Positions 1-8,876 of a DNA stretch of 37,913 nucleotides are shown here, piece by piece. Position 1 is the first letter of the stretch; each line of letters begins with the position of its first letter. The stretch is taken from NCBI GenBank assembly GCA_009693165.1, contig SHXX01000013.1, positions 1-37,913 on the forward strand, given 5' to 3'. The notes beneath the pieces are model-generated. The model was given only the letters and a program-made list of their open reading frames with translations, did no database searches and was not told where the DNA came from. Source of the DNA: Chloroflexota bacterium. Its GTDB lineage: Bacteria; Chloroflexota; UBA11872; UBA12225. A program made the translations under genes and the position numbers.

Positions 1-2
1 AG

Positions 3-152
3 TGCCTGTACCCGCAGGTCCTCACCAGCGAGGGCGACCGCCAGGTTGCCATCGACGCGTTCGTCCGGTACCACCACTGCGACCGACCGCACCTCGGGAT
101 CAACGGCCTCACTCCCCTCTCTCGCCTCGCCCAACTGGTACCAACGTCGTGA
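3..152 (+). mobile_element. C-terminal end of an IS transposase (integrase core, IS481/IS3 type), cut by window edge
   Basis: An open frame enters from the left edge and ends at TGA 150-152. It gives 49 residues, including RYHHCDRPHLGINGLTPLSR. This matches the conserved tail of DDE integrase-core transposases of the IS481/IS3 kind (typically RYNxxRPHxxLxxxTPxxR). Only the last part is visible, so intactness cannot be judged. The downstream 150 bp should hold the right inverted repeat, but I could not pair it because the left end lies outside the window. It marks an insertion junction beside the accessory-looking genes at 0.3-2.4 kb. Confidence 0.75.
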
Positions 153-310
153 GAGACAACAACTAGGCGCCTACACAAACAGGACCCATGGCTCGGACCG
201 AACACGCTAGAAACGCGAAAAAGGGTTCTGATAGGGGAACCGTTTATTTTTTCCATTGTTGCTGATGCACAACGGAACTGCTTCCTGATCTAACTTCGCC
301 GTGATGGCGC

Positions 311-853
311 CTACATGTAGGCGTCGAAACTGAGACCGGCGTACTGCGGGGTCGGGGTCTGCCCGTAGAGGAGACTGAGGAATGAGCCTCTCGACTGGCC
401 CTCACTGCCCTTGGGATGCGCGGCGAGTGCCATGCGTCCGGCACGATCCGGGCCCCGGAACTCGGCGGCGGTCTGGGCACTGAGCGTCCACTCGGCAGTC
501 CGGGGCATCAACTCGTACGGCGGGCCGTAGGGGGCGTTGGCGAAGTAGGCCGGCACGCCCCAGCGGGCAGGAAGCACTTCTTGCCGACGCAACCCAGGAA
601 GTTGCAATGTGATGTCATCAGGCGCGACGTCCTGCGCGTCGGCCGTTGCTGCGGTGGATGCACTGATGCGACCCGGTCGGGGCGCATCGACGACCTGCCG
701 GCGCCCGGCGACATCGGGAAATCGAACGCCAGGCGCGCGCCGGACCGTTTCGTCCTGCCGACGGGAGGCACCGATCACGAGTGCTGGTCCACTCAGGAGC
801 GCGGCGCCACCGACCGGGATCGTCGCGCCAGATCTCGTATCGATTGCCACCAT
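311..853 (-). CDS. Hypothetical protein, 180 aa
   Basis: I chose ATG 853-851 because a clear Shine-Dalgarno GGAGG lies 7 nt upstream; an upstream in-frame ATG at 889 has none. The protein has a small hydrophobic stretch near the N-terminus (about residues 8-28), an Arg/Ala-rich middle, and a distinctive end with aromatic and Pro/Tyr-rich motifs (PYGPPYELMPR, then TPQYAGLSFDAYM at the C-terminus). I do not recognise a family. The neighbours are an IS end on one side and a broken comF on the other, so it may be a lightly conserved or horizontally moved gene. The overlapping plus-strand frame at 416-886 lacks a comparable ribosome site. Confidence 0.5.
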   Translation of the reverse strand: MVAIDTRSGATIPVGGAALLSGPALVIGASRRQDETVRRAPGVRFPDVAGRRQVVDAPRPGRISASTAATADAQDVAPDDITLQLPGLRRQEVLPARWGVPAYFANAPYGPPYELMPRTAEWTLSAQTAAEFRGPDRAGRMALAAHPKGSEGQSRGSFLSLLYGQTPTPQYAGLSFDAYM

Positions 854-889
854 CAGGTCGCCTCCATCGCCCGTGTCCCCGCATGACAC

Positions 890-1036
890 GCCACCCGAGG
901 TGGTTCAGCCATCCGTGGACCATTCCCCATCCTTGGGTTCCAGGCCTGTACCGATCATCGGCAGAATCCCGAAAAGTTTGAGCATGGCGGCGCAAACGTG
1001 ACCGGATTCGCCCATGATTGCGTGAAACGGTAGGAT
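890..1036 (+). promoter_or_regulatory. Intergenic region with putative promoter for comF (leaderless layout)
   Basis: TTCGCC (1007-1012) and TAGGAT (1031-1036) are separated by 18 bp. The -10-like box ends only 6 nt before the ATG at 1043, and no Shine-Dalgarno is present. That spacing is expected for a leaderless transcript. The rest of the gap shows nothing else. The match to sigma-70 boxes is moderate. Confidence 0.35.
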
Positions 1037-1042
1037 CGACAC

Positions 1043-1768
1043 ATGGCATACCTGGTTCCTCCGTGGGTTTCCAACGGTATTGCGATGTTGCTCGACGTCC
1101 TTCTGCCGTCGCCAGGCGTCACCTGTGGGCGGACGGGGTCGCCGATCTGCGCCGGTTGCCTGGAGGCCTCTTCGAACGTATCAGGGGGACCGGAAGGCGT
1201 GCGGTGCGGGGTTGCCGTTGGCACCGGGCACACACGTGGGTTCCTGTGACGACTGCCGTCACATTCCATCGGCCGTCAGGTCCGCCAGGAGTGCCGGGCC
1301 GTTTGACCGCGTCCTCCGGGCGGCAATCCACGCCTTCAAGTACGGCGACCTACCGGACGCGGCGTCTCCACTTGGATCACTCCTCCTTGCCCGGGTTTCG
1401 AGACTGATCGCCGGGAGTTCGGTTGCCGTACCGTGGACCGTCGTACCAGTCCCGCTTCACCCCGGACGCGTTGCTGGGCGGGGCTACGATCAGTCGTCAC
1501 TCCTCGCCTCGCATCTGGCAAGCTCACTCGACTGGCCCTTGGAGACCCGACTGCGCCGGATACGTGAAACCATCCCGCAAGTGGGGCTTGGGCGCGACTG
1601 GCGTACATCACCGGTGCCTTCCGGTTTGATGGGCCACCGATACCCGGGACTATCCTGTTTGCCGTTGACGTGATGACCACGGGTGCGACGCTTGACCAGT
1701 CCGCCCTCGCCTGCCTTGATGCCGGGTGCAAGGATGTCTGTGCGGTTACCGTGGCGCGTGAGCCTTGA
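1043..1768 (+). pseudogene. comF: ComF-family phosphoribosyltransferase, broken by two frameshifts
   Basis: Three pieces in two frames together make a ComF/ComFC-type protein. The first frame (1043 to about 1220) carries the N-terminus and zinc-binding Cys residues (CAGC, then RCG). A second frame (about 1225-1605) carries CDDC, the core AIHAFKYGDL, VPVPLHPGRVAGRGYDQSSLL and TIPQVGLGRDWR. The original frame resumes by 1613 (GAFRFDGPPIPGTILFAV) and runs through the PRPP loop to TGA 1766-1768. ComF proteins act with the DNA-uptake machinery or in DNA repair. The PRPP loop, normally VDDVxTTGAT, reads AVDVMTTGAT, so one of its two acidic residues is lost. Two compensating indels could be assembly errors, but the loop change is independent and favours real decay. 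Confidence 0.75.
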
Positions 1769-1968
1769 GTGGGCTTCGACCTGCGTGCCCCCATGCGGAG
1801 CATCAAACGGGTTACGGACCGGCGTGAATGGCCGCACCGCATCAGAACCTGCCCCGGTTGCCGATACTCTAGTATGGGAACGTGCATCGACCGCTGGGTT
1901 CGGGGGCAGCAATGCAATCCTGATGAGGGGGACCGGTGGGAACGCGCCAGAGGTGGAGGAAGCCCGAC

Positions 1969-2409
1969 ATGGACGTGGTGACGCAGGCCCTGCACGTTGC
2001 ATCGCGAGTAGGCGAACCAACCGGGGTTGTCTCTTTGACCCTTGACCTAGATAACCCGGCACATCGTGCCGCCTATTCCGCTGCCCTCGCCGTGCTTTCG
2101 GCCCTTGGACACGACCCGCAAGCCCTCCTGGGCGACGTTGTCCAGCCCCAGTTGCCACCCGCGGTGACCGTTCCCGAGGCGTATGCGGGCGACTTTGACC
2201 GCTATCCGATGGACGCGGCCTTGCGCCGGTCCTACATGGTGGCGATTGAGGAGATCGCCGGGGAACCGGCCCGAGCGGCGAGGATTGTCGAAGACACGTT
2301 CGCGACCGTTCGGGATCTCCTCCGGGACGGTGTCAACGTGGCGAACCTCGCACAAGTCCAATATCACCGGTGGGTTGACGCGCAGGGCGAACTCCGCGCC
2401 CGACCCTGA
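1969..2409 (+). CDS. Hypothetical protein, 146 aa
   Basis: I chose ATG 1969, with GGAGG 9 nt upstream. An alternative start at 1936 would add 11 residues not supported by a ribosome site. The product is mostly helical in composition (Ala/Leu-rich, e.g. AAYSAALAVLSALGHDPQALL and ARAARIVEDTFATVRDLL). It has no signal peptide, membrane segment or cysteine motif, so it is probably a soluble cytoplasmic protein. I recognise no family. It sits 200 bp behind the broken comF and converges with the Ldh2 gene. The body of the frame shows steady GC-rich third positions, which supports real coding. Confidence 0.6.
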   Translation: MDVVTQALHVASRVGEPTGVVSLTLDLDNPAHRAAYSAALAVLSALGHDPQALLGDVVQPQLPPAVTVPEAYAGDFDRYPMDAALRRSYMVAIEEIAGEPARAARIVEDTFATVRDLLRDGVNVANLAQVQYHRWVDAQGELRARP

Positions 2410-2449
2410 CCATCGCCCCCGGACCAGCCTGGCAACCCCAGGTCCCGGG

Positions 2450-2490
2450 AGACGCCCCTGCCCCGCGCACGATGCGGAACCGGGGCGTCT
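2450..2490. terminator. Hairpin between convergent genes, likely bidirectional terminator
   Basis: A 9-bp perfect stem (AGACGCCCC 2450-2458 with GGGGCGTCT 2482-2490) encloses a smaller inner hairpin (CCGC...GCGG). It lies in the 117-bp gap between two convergent genes. There is no strong U-run, so efficient intrinsic termination is not assured. Confidence 0.4.
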
Positions 2491-2526
2491 GACGTTTCGA
2501 GGCCGGGTTACCTGACCGGTTGGTGG

Positions 2527-3576
2527 CTACAGTTCGATGTCGTAGGCGACTCCGGCGGTTTCGGCAGCCTTGTGAAGCGCGCTTCGGGTCGGGATATCCA
2601 ACGGGATGCCCGAATGCGAACGCACCGCGTTCCGCCCGGCCTCCAGTTCGCCCGGCAGGTAGACGCCGTCGACACCGTCCTTCACCCGGCTGCTCTTGAA
2701 CCAATCCACCAAGCGGTCCATCCGGCCAGTGAACTCTGCAAGTGGCTGGAAATGTTCGATGTCGATCGCCTGCACGATCATTCCGCCACCGTGGTTTGGC
2801 TCCTCACCTTCGCCATATCGACCGCCGGAGAGGACCGAGCAGAGGATGTCGGCAGCGACGCCGAGACCAACTCCCTTGTAGCCGCCAACCGGTGCGAGCG
2901 TGCCGCCGTGGCTCAGGACGGCAAGGGGGTCTGTGGTGGGGTTGCCCTCGGCGTCGTACGCCCAGTCGGTAGCGATGGGTTCGCCTCGGTCCCGCGCCAT
3001 CTCAATCTTCGACCCGGCGACAATGCTTGGTGCCATGTCCAGGTTGTAGGTGAAGCCCTTGCCGGTAGGCGCAGCCCATGAAATCGGGTTGAGGCCAACG
3101 CGCCGGTCCAGACCACCCCAGGGGGCAATCATCGTGCCGCCGGTGGTTGCGGCAAAGCCGATGCACCCGGCATCCGCGGCCTGTTGGGCGTAATAGGCGA
3201 CGGCACCGCAGTGGCTGTTGTTGCGTATCCCAACGGTCGCGTTGCCGAACTCCTTCGCCTTGCGGATGGCGATGTCCATGGCGAACTTGACGGCAATGTG
3301 GCCGACGCCGCGGTCACCGTCGACGATTGCGGTTGCACCGCGTTCCAGCACCACCTTGGCGACGGCCTTGGCGTTCAGGTGACCTGCGGCAAGGCTCGCG
3401 GCGTAGCGGGGTGCCCAACGCACACCGTGCGAGTGGATGCCCCGCCGGTCCGCATAGGTGAGGCACTCGCCCATGAAGGCGGCGTCATGTTCGGTGAGGC
3501 CGGCGTGAACGAACAGCGCGCTAACCAGTTTCTCCAGTCCATGGGCGTCCACGTTCCGGTACATCTCTTCTGCCAT
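2527..3576 (-). CDS. Ldh2/malate-L-lactate dehydrogenase family NAD(P)-dependent oxidoreductase
   Basis: 349 aa, the usual length of the Ldh_2 (MDH2/YlbC-type) family. These cytoplasmic enzymes use NAD(P)H to reduce 2-oxo acids, or cyclic imino acids and ureidoglycolate in some members. Family signatures seen are RGIHSHGV near residue 45 (substrate-side Arg/His), NNSHCGAVAYYAQ near 117-129 (catalytic His), a Gly/Pro-rich NPISWAAPTG segment, and GGYKGVGLG near the C-terminus. The exact substrate cannot be read from sequence. A RraA-like gene starts divergently 165 bp away, and Ldh2 with RraA/HMG-aldolase-like proteins often occurs in hydroxy-acid catabolism, so a 2-hydroxyacid is a reasonable guess. 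Start ATG 3574-3576. Confidence 0.88.
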   Translation of the reverse strand: MAEEMYRNVDAHGLEKLVSALFVHAGLTEHDAAFMGECLTYADRRGIHSHGVRWAPRYAASLAAGHLNAKAVAKVVLERGATAIVDGDRGVGHIAVKFAMDIAIRKAKEFGNATVGIRNNSHCGAVAYYAQQAADAGCIGFAATTGGTMIAPWGGLDRRVGLNPISWAAPTGKGFTYNLDMAPSIVAGSKIEMARDRGEPIATDWAYDAEGNPTTDPLAVLSHGGTLAPVGGYKGVGLGVAADILCSVLSGGRYGEGEEPNHGGGMIVQAIDIEHFQPLAEFTGRMDRLVDWFKSSRVKDGVDGVYLPGELEAGRNAVRSHSGIPLDIPTRSALHKAAETAGVAYDIEL

Positions 3577-3680
3577 GAGGGTTCTCGGTCCTTCCCAATT
3601 CGTGCGACAGCCTGCCTAGCAGTATCCGGCACCGGCGCGATGCCCGGTTACACCGCCCACCGGGGTGCGCGACACGCGAC

Positions 3681-3686
3681 TATAAT
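3681..3686 (+). promoter_or_regulatory. Perfect -10 hexamer (TATAAT) ahead of the RraA-like gene
   Basis: TATAAT stands out in an otherwise very GC-rich divergent intergenic region, 55 bp before the ATG at 3741. I see no good -35 box at 16-18 bp. It would place the transcript start near 3692. Confidence 0.4.
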
Positions 3687-3740
3687 CGCGCCGCCGAGGT
3701 CAAAGCGCAATTGGCGTCCCGCACACTGGGAGAAACGAAC

Positions 3741-4412
3741 ATGCCCGCACTGCCCAAGCACGACCAGGAACGCCTCGATTTGGTGGCGTCCCGCCTCTAC
3801 ACCGCCGTTCTGTCTGACGTGGTCGACAGCCTGGGGTTTCGCAATCAGGCCATGGACGCGCGGGTTCGTCCCGTGTGGGACGGCGCAACAGTGGTGGGGC
3901 GCGCCCACACCTTACTCACCGTCGACATCTTCGAGGTGCGCCCCGATCCCTACCGGATGGAAATCGACGCCGTCGATTCACTCAAGCCAGGCGATGTCCT
4001 CATTGGCGCGACGGGACCGTCAACGCGGACGTGCCTGTGGGGTGAACTGCTTTCAACCGCCGCACGGGGACGTGGTGCCACCGGTGCCGTGATCGACGGC
4101 TATGTTCGCGACGTTCGACAGATCCGTGAGATGGCATTTCCGGTGTTCGCAGCAGGCATGAAGCCAGTCGATTCAGCCGGACGGTCGGTGGTGGTGGAGT
4201 ACGGCACGCCGGTCTCATGCGGGGATGTGCTCGTTCATGAAGGAGACCTGATCATGGCGGACGTCGATGGAGTGATCGTCGTGCCAAGGCATGTTGAGGA
4301 AGATGCAATCCGACTTGCACTCGAAAAGGTCGAAGGCGAAAACCGGACCCGCGATGCGCTGCTGTCAGGGATGACCATCGGCGAGGTCTACGCCAAGTAC
4401 GGGATCCTGTGA
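3741..4412 (+). CDS. RraA-like protein (HMG/CHA aldolase or oxaloacetate decarboxylase type)
   Basis: 223 aa from ATG 3741, which has a GGGAGA ribosome site; the longer frame from 3711 lacks one. The RraA fold is clear: GELLSTAARGRGATGAVIDGYVRD (residues 101-124, with the conserved Arg123-Asp124 pair) and GDLIMADVDGVIVVP near the C-terminus. Family members are either RNase E regulators (RraA proper) or, far more often outside Proteobacteria, metal-dependent class II aldolases/decarboxylases acting on 4-hydroxy-4-methyl-2-oxoglutarate or oxaloacetate. The RD pair and the G-x-x-D/E metal region favour an enzyme. Divergent from Ldh2, it may handle a related 2-oxo acid. Often mis-annotated as a menaquinone methyltransferase. 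Confidence 0.85.
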   Translation: MPALPKHDQERLDLVASRLYTAVLSDVVDSLGFRNQAMDARVRPVWDGATVVGRAHTLLTVDIFEVRPDPYRMEIDAVDSLKPGDVLIGATGPSTRTCLWGELLSTAARGRGATGAVIDGYVRDVRQIREMAFPVFAAGMKPVDSAGRSVVVEYGTPVSCGDVLVHEGDLIMADVDGVIVVPRHVEEDAIRLALEKVEGENRTRDALLSGMTIGEVYAKYGIL

Positions 4413-4557
4413 CCGCAAGGGCAATCGTCGGCCGGTTGATCTTGCAACCAACCTGCAACATCGTGGTAACGTCACGCGATTATTCGGGTCCTTGGGTGCG
4501 GACCGGTAGGATGATGGGTTCGTGTCAGTGAGTGCAAGGCAGAGCAAGGGGGATGGA

Positions 4558-6021
4558 ATGAAGATGGGAATTTCCGGCATTTCACGCCGGTCAATCGTCC
4601 TGAACGGGGCAATCCTGTTCGCCGGAGGCCTGCTGGCCGCCTGCGGGGGAGAATCCGCGCCCGCGGCGCCGGCCGCACCGGCGAAGGCGGAACCGACCAA
4701 AGCACCGGCAGCGGCACCGACGGCAGCGGCGGCGGCCGCAGCGCCTACCGCGGCACCCGCGCCGGCAGCCGCCGCCAAGGTGATCGAACTGCGCACCCAT
4801 GCCCGTGCGGACGCCGAAATCGATGGCTATGCCAAGAACGTTGAAGCCTTCAACAAGAAGTTCGAGGGCAAGTTCAAGGCAGTGTACGAAGGCTTCCCGG
4901 GCGGGGAGTTGTATGTCAAGCAGGAAACCCTGATGGCCGGTGGGACCATCGGAGACATCCACTACGCGCATCAGTCGCAGATCAAGTACCAGGAATACGC
5001 CAAGAAGAACCTTGCGGTCGCGATCGACAGCTACTTGGCCAAGGACTCCGAAACCAAACTGACAGACTGGCCACAGCGCGCTCAGGACGCACTCAAGGTC
5101 ATCGATGGCAAGGTCTTCGGCCTCCCGGTACGCGGGCAGGTGGCGTGGATGTTCATGTACTGGAACCGCGACATGCTCAAGAAGGCGAGCATCGCAGAAC
5201 CCACCCCAGACTGGACACTCGACCAGATGATCGAGGCGGCCAAGAAGGTCAAGCAGTCAGCATCGTGGCCCGAGGAGTTCTACCCGGTTGGGTATTCCTG
5301 GGGCAGTTTCGAGGCGGCGGTTGGCAACGTGCGCCGGTTCAATGGAGAGGTCCTGGATCCCGGGAATGGTCCGGGCAAGAAGTCCATGATGGACTCGGCC
5401 CCGGCCGTCCAGATGGTGAAGTGGTTCTACGACAACATCAAGGCGAAGGTGTTCTCCCCACGCACCTATGGTGCCAAGGAATTCGGTGAAGGCAAGATGG
5501 CCTTCTACTTCGGTCGCCTGGCCGGTGAGCGCGGCGCCGTCAACAACGCTGCGGGCAAGAACTTCGAGTGGACCTTCGACATCTCGCCCAAGGGACCAAC
5601 TGGTCGACGTGGCGGGTTCCTGTCAATCGACACCCAGCAGATCAATGCGGCGTCGAAGAACAAGGATGCCGCCTGGGAATTGCTCAAGGCGCTCACGAGC
5701 AAGGATGCGGGGGTCAATTTGGCGCTCCAGCCAACTGGTTCACTCACACCCGGCTTCCGCAAGGACGTCTATTGCTCAGACCAGCTTCTGAACGATCCCC
5801 GGTTCCCGAAGACCGCGATGAAGGCCAACTGCGACAACATCGATCAGCCTGAAGGTTTCACCTACCCGGGCAACTTGCGGTTGACCCAACCGGGTGCCTA
5901 TCAGGAAATCCTCAACAAGTACATGAACGATGTCGCTGACCTGAAGGCCGAACCGACACCAGCGTACATGAAGCAGATGAACGAGCAACTCCAGAAGATT
6001 CTTGACGAGCCGAGCATCTAG
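4558..6021 (+). CDS. Extracellular solute-binding lipoprotein (ABC family 1), orphan
   Basis: 487 aa from ATG 4558, preceded by AAGGGGG. The N-terminus carries a twin-arginine-like SRRSIVL followed by a hydrophobic stretch and lipobox L-A-A-C with acceptor Cys29, so it should be exported and lipid-anchored. Residues about 35-80 form an Ala/Pro-rich flexible linker typical of Chloroflexota and Actinobacteria lipoproteins. The remainder is a family-1 (sugar-type) solute-binding protein, including AFNKKFEGKF, GKVFGLPVRGQVAWMFMYWN, and EFGEGKMAFYF near the middle. No permease or ATPase gene lies next to it, so the transporter partners must be elsewhere. Ligand unknown (sugar or oligomer is likely for the family). 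The Ala-rich antisense frames here are composition shadows. Confidence 0.9.
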   Translation: MKMGISGISRRSIVLNGAILFAGGLLAACGGESAPAAPAAPAKAEPTKAPAAAPTAAAAAAAPTAAPAPAAAAKVIELRTHARADAEIDGYAKNVEAFNKKFEGKFKAVYEGFPGGELYVKQETLMAGGTIGDIHYAHQSQIKYQEYAKKNLAVAIDSYLAKDSETKLTDWPQRAQDALKVIDGKVFGLPVRGQVAWMFMYWNRDMLKKASIAEPTPDWTLDQMIEAAKKVKQSASWPEEFYPVGYSWGSFEAAVGNVRRFNGEVLDPGNGPGKKSMMDSAPAVQMVKWFYDNIKAKVFSPRTYGAKEFGEGKMAFYFGRLAGERGAVNNAAGKNFEWTFDISPKGPTGRRGGFLSIDTQQINAASKNKDAAWELLKALTSKDAGVNLALQPTGSLTPGFRKDVYCSDQLLNDPRFPKTAMKANCDNIDQPEGFTYPGNLRLTQPGAYQEILNKYMNDVADLKAEPTPAYMKQMNEQLQKILDEPSI

Positions 6022-6052
6022 TCGCCCGGTCAGTCCACATCACTGGCAACTG

Positions 6053-6095
6053 TTGGCCCGCCTACCCGTCCTGGGTGGGTGGGCCAACCGCTTTT
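6053..6095. terminator. Strong intrinsic terminator hairpin between convergent genes
   Basis: A 15-bp stem, allowing G-U pairs, joins 6053-6067 (TTGGCCCGCCTACCC) with 6073-6087 (GGGTGGGTGGGCCAA) across a 5-nt loop, followed by CTTTT at 6091-6095. It lies between the solute-binding gene and the convergent FAD oxidoreductase. Confidence 0.7.
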
Positions 6096-7349
6096 CAGGC
6101 CGGATGTCGCAGGAGCGGGACGGGGTCCGCGGCCCACCTGTATTGGGCCATTAGGAACCAGAAGACCGGTCCCGGCCGCGCCGCTTCGCTGTACACGCGG
6201 ATGCCAGTATCCCCGAGTGACGAAAGCCACTTCTGCAACCAATTCAGCAGGATGAAGTACGGCCGGCGCATGGTTGCGAAACGCCGGTACATGGTCCTTG
6301 CGTCGGACGTGGACCATCGACCCGATGCGACACCACCTGCAAGTTGACCTGCACGAATTGCAAAAGTCATCGCCGCGCGGATTCCCTCGGCAGTGAGGCC
6401 GAAGCAGTGACCGGCCGCATCGCCGACGCACATGATGTCCCCGACCACCGGCTGCCGAGGCGAACAAGGGATGAAACCACCATGCAGGTGCCTTCCCGCC
6501 GAGGGTGAACTGGAAGAAGGTCGCCATGGCGGTCCTCCATCAGGAGACCAGAAGTCGGCGCCGGGACCATCCATGAAGTGGTCAAGGGCAGTGCGAAGAC
6601 CCCCCGCTTACACCTGTTGCAACCGCGCCGGTGGTGACGCTTGCCGAGGGCCTGTGTGTCGGGAAGTATCGACCGGCCTCGGGGAATGCTAGAACGCCCA
6701 GGCGGGTTACGGCCCCCGCCGGAAAGGCCCACGCGTAGCCTGGCCAGACCGTTCCGTGCCCGGCCCAGAAGTGCAGGCCAGATGCGGGCGAATGACCCGG
6801 TTGCTGAACTTCGACTTCGAGTCCACAACTCAAGTGATCACGTCGGACATGGGTCGGAGCGATCGAGGATGCAAGTGGTGCACGCCATCCTGCAGCGTCA
6901 ATGGTGCATGTTCCACTGACACGACCGCGATCGGTGACAACTTGGGATGCCTGGTAGCCAGTTACCCGCGCCCGTGCAAATTCCACACCATCCGCCATGC
7001 AGTCCACGGCGAGGTTGCGGCACAACTTGCCGTAGTCGAACGTCGCAAACGGATACGGGAGGCGGAACGAGAGTGGGTCGCTCCGGCGACCGGAAGCCGG
7101 TTCAAGGTGGATGACCATCTCCCGATGAACCTGTTGAACCGCCGCGGTCATCCCGAGCATTTGAAGAGCGCTGAGTGTCGTTGCACACGCGGAAGTCTGG
7201 CCGGCACCGATTGCCTGCACATCGATTACGAGAACTGACGCGCCAAGCCTTGCTGCTTCGCGTGCTGCTACAAGTCCGGCAAAGCTGGCACCAGCGATTA
7301 CCAGATCGTAGGTTTCTCGAAGGAAAGTCTGAGATCCAACCGTTTCCAC
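6095..7349 (-). pseudogene. FAD-dependent oxidoreductase (geranylgeranyl-reductase-like), frameshifted
   Basis: The N-terminal piece (7349 down to about 6605, GTG start) has a classic FAD-binding Rossmann motif, DLVIAGASFAGLVAAREAA at residues 15-33, and runs to about residue 240. The C-terminal piece (from about 6600 down to TGA 6097-6095) is in another frame and holds the FAD-contacting GDAAGHCFGLTAEGIRAA motif. The frame switch falls at a run of six C (6600-6605). A further short segment near 6500-6540 reads better in the first frame (MATFFQFTLGGK), so up to three indels are likely. The family includes geranylgeranyl reductases and related flavoproteins of lipid or quinone metabolism; the substrate is unknown. 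A leaderless start is possible, since TATACT sits just upstream of the GTG. Frame loss at a homopolymer could be a sequencing error. Confidence 0.75.
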
Positions 7350-7433
7350 GTCGCAGTATAGATGGGTCAGAAGTGACCAACTGACTATCCACGGAGTACG
7401 CGCATCGGTGTCCGGTGCTACACTCCGTTCGCG

Positions 7434-7847
7434 ATGCCCAACACGACACGTCGATTACCAGGTGGCAGGCAGCGTCCCGCCGGACGTCGCGGCCCCCCCC
7501 GTTCCGAAGCGTCCATTGACCAGTCCACAGGTGACATGCCGGATGGACCTGGTACCGAGAAAGTGACGACGAAGCCCGCGCCGCGACCTGTCGGTCGTCC
7601 GGAGGCGACCCGCAAGGAGCTTTCACAGCGAGTGGGGGTGAGCGTGGCTGAACGGCGCGCCGTCGTTTCCCGCAACTCTGTGGCGCCTCGATCAGCTTCC
7701 AGAGGGCAGAGTTCCCGATCTGGCCCGAGCCAGCTTGAACTTGCCTCGACAACGTATGGCCACATTCGCTCAGATTTGCTCAGGATTGGCATTCTGGCAG
7801 TCGTGATGGTTGCGGTCATCGTGACCCTCTCATTCGTCATCGTCTAG
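7434..7847 (+). CDS. Small protein with C-terminal membrane anchor, unknown function
   Basis: 137 aa. The first 110 residues are strongly basic and low in complexity (Arg/Pro/Ser-rich, likely disordered and cytoplasmic). The last 24 form one hydrophobic segment (IGILAVVMVAVIVTLSFVIV) ending at the C-terminus, the layout of a tail-anchored protein. The preceding YGHIRSDLLRIG is the best-defined part and may be the conserved core. A run of eight C at 7493-7500 lies in the coding region and would be a slippage point. No family recognised. It is divergent from the FAD oxidoreductase and 47 bp upstream of the epimerase gene in the same direction. Confidence 0.65.
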   Translation: MPNTTRRLPGGRQRPAGRRGPPRSEASIDQSTGDMPDGPGTEKVTTKPAPRPVGRPEATRKELSQRVGVSVAERRAVVSRNSVAPRSASRGQSSRSGPSQLELASTTYGHIRSDLLRIGILAVVMVAVIVTLSFVIV

Positions 7848-7894
7848 CCTCGATGGCGCGACGGCAAATGGTCGGGTGAACAGGACACGGGAAG

Positions 7895-8845
7895 GTGCGG
7901 GTACTGATCACCGGATCCTCGGGCCAGATTGGCACGAACCTTGGCATCACGCTCGTCAGCGGGGGCCATGAGGTCGTCGGCATTGATGTGCGTCCGAATA
8001 CTTGGAGTCATGCATTTCCGACCCACCTTGCCGACCTCACCACGGATTCCCATCCCGGCGTTGGTGTACTGGGTGGTGTGGAGGTCGGCACGGTAGACGC
8101 AATCGTCCACTTGGCTGCCCATGCGAAGGTGCACGCACTGGTCGAACGTCCGCGTGGTGCTTTGGAGAACCACGCGATGGTGACGAATGCCCTTGAGTTT
8201 GCCCGGATGAACGCCGTCCCGGTAATCCTGGCTTCGTCGCGAGAGGTCTATGGCAACCTTGGCCGGCGAGACAACCCGGTCTCTGAGGCTGAGGCCGATT
8301 TCCGATCCTCACCAAGCCCGTACGCCGCAATGAAGCTTGCGGGCGAGGCGTTGGCCTCAAGCTACTTCCGATGCTACGGACTGCCGTACGCCATCATTCG
8401 GTTCAGCAACGTCTACGGTCGCTATGACGATGACCTCTTGCGCCTCGAACGTGCCATATGGGTGTTCAATGACCGGATCCGGTCTGGAAAGCCGGTCACC
8501 GTGTTTGGCGCCGAAAAGACCTTGGACTTCACGTACATTGACGACGCTATCGATGGTCTCGTCCGGTGCCTGCATCGCCTGGTCGATGGTGACCCCGAGG
8601 TCACGGCATCAACCTTCAACTTGGCGCATGGCACCGGTCACAGCCTTCTTGGCGTCGTCAACCTGATCGCTGCGACGCGCAACCTTACACCTGACATCCG
8701 CGTGGAACCGTCTCGTCCAGGGGAGGTCACCTGGTACGTGGCCGACATCACGCGCGCTCAGGCTGCGCTCGGGTACTTGCCGCGGACACCGGTCACCACC
8801 GGAGTTCCACGAGCGATCGTTGAGGCAATGGCACGCGGTTCGTGA
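7895..8845 (+). CDS. NAD-dependent epimerase/dehydratase (extended SDR)
   Basis: 316 aa from GTG 7895, with AGGA about 9 nt upstream. It has the extended short-chain dehydrogenase layout: NAD-binding TGSSGQIG (residues 6-13), Asp31 at the end of strand 2 for the adenosine ribose, HLAA at 72-75, active-site SSREVYG (114-120), and the catalytic Tyr143-x3-Lys147 (YAAMK). RFSNVYG and DFTYIDDAIDGLV downstream are typical of UDP-sugar 4-epimerases and dehydratases. The reaction is therefore interconversion of a nucleotide sugar, although several family members act on other substrates. The dipeptide epimerase begins 31 bp downstream, so the two are probably cotranscribed. Confidence 0.9.
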   Translation: MRVLITGSSGQIGTNLGITLVSGGHEVVGIDVRPNTWSHAFPTHLADLTTDSHPGVGVLGGVEVGTVDAIVHLAAHAKVHALVERPRGALENHAMVTNALEFARMNAVPVILASSREVYGNLGRRDNPVSEAEADFRSSPSPYAAMKLAGEALASSYFRCYGLPYAIIRFSNVYGRYDDDLLRLERAIWVFNDRIRSGKPVTVFGAEKTLDFTYIDDAIDGLVRCLHRLVDGDPEVTASTFNLAHGTGHSLLGVVNLIAATRNLTPDIRVEPSRPGEVTWYVADITRAQAALGYLPRTPVTTGVPRAIVEAMARGS

Positions 8846-8876
8846 CGGCCGCCGGGGTCGTATGCTTCCAATCATC

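Noticed and set aside
416-886. Plus-strand frame of 156 codons over the unknown minus-strand gene
   Set aside because: No ribosome site, whereas the minus-strand gene has GGAGG at a good distance; composition suggests a shadow.
4365-4796. Ala-rich minus-strand frame opposite the solute-binding protein
   Set aside because: It is the reverse reading of the Ala/Pro linker and the end of the RraA-like gene; low complexity, no ribosome site.
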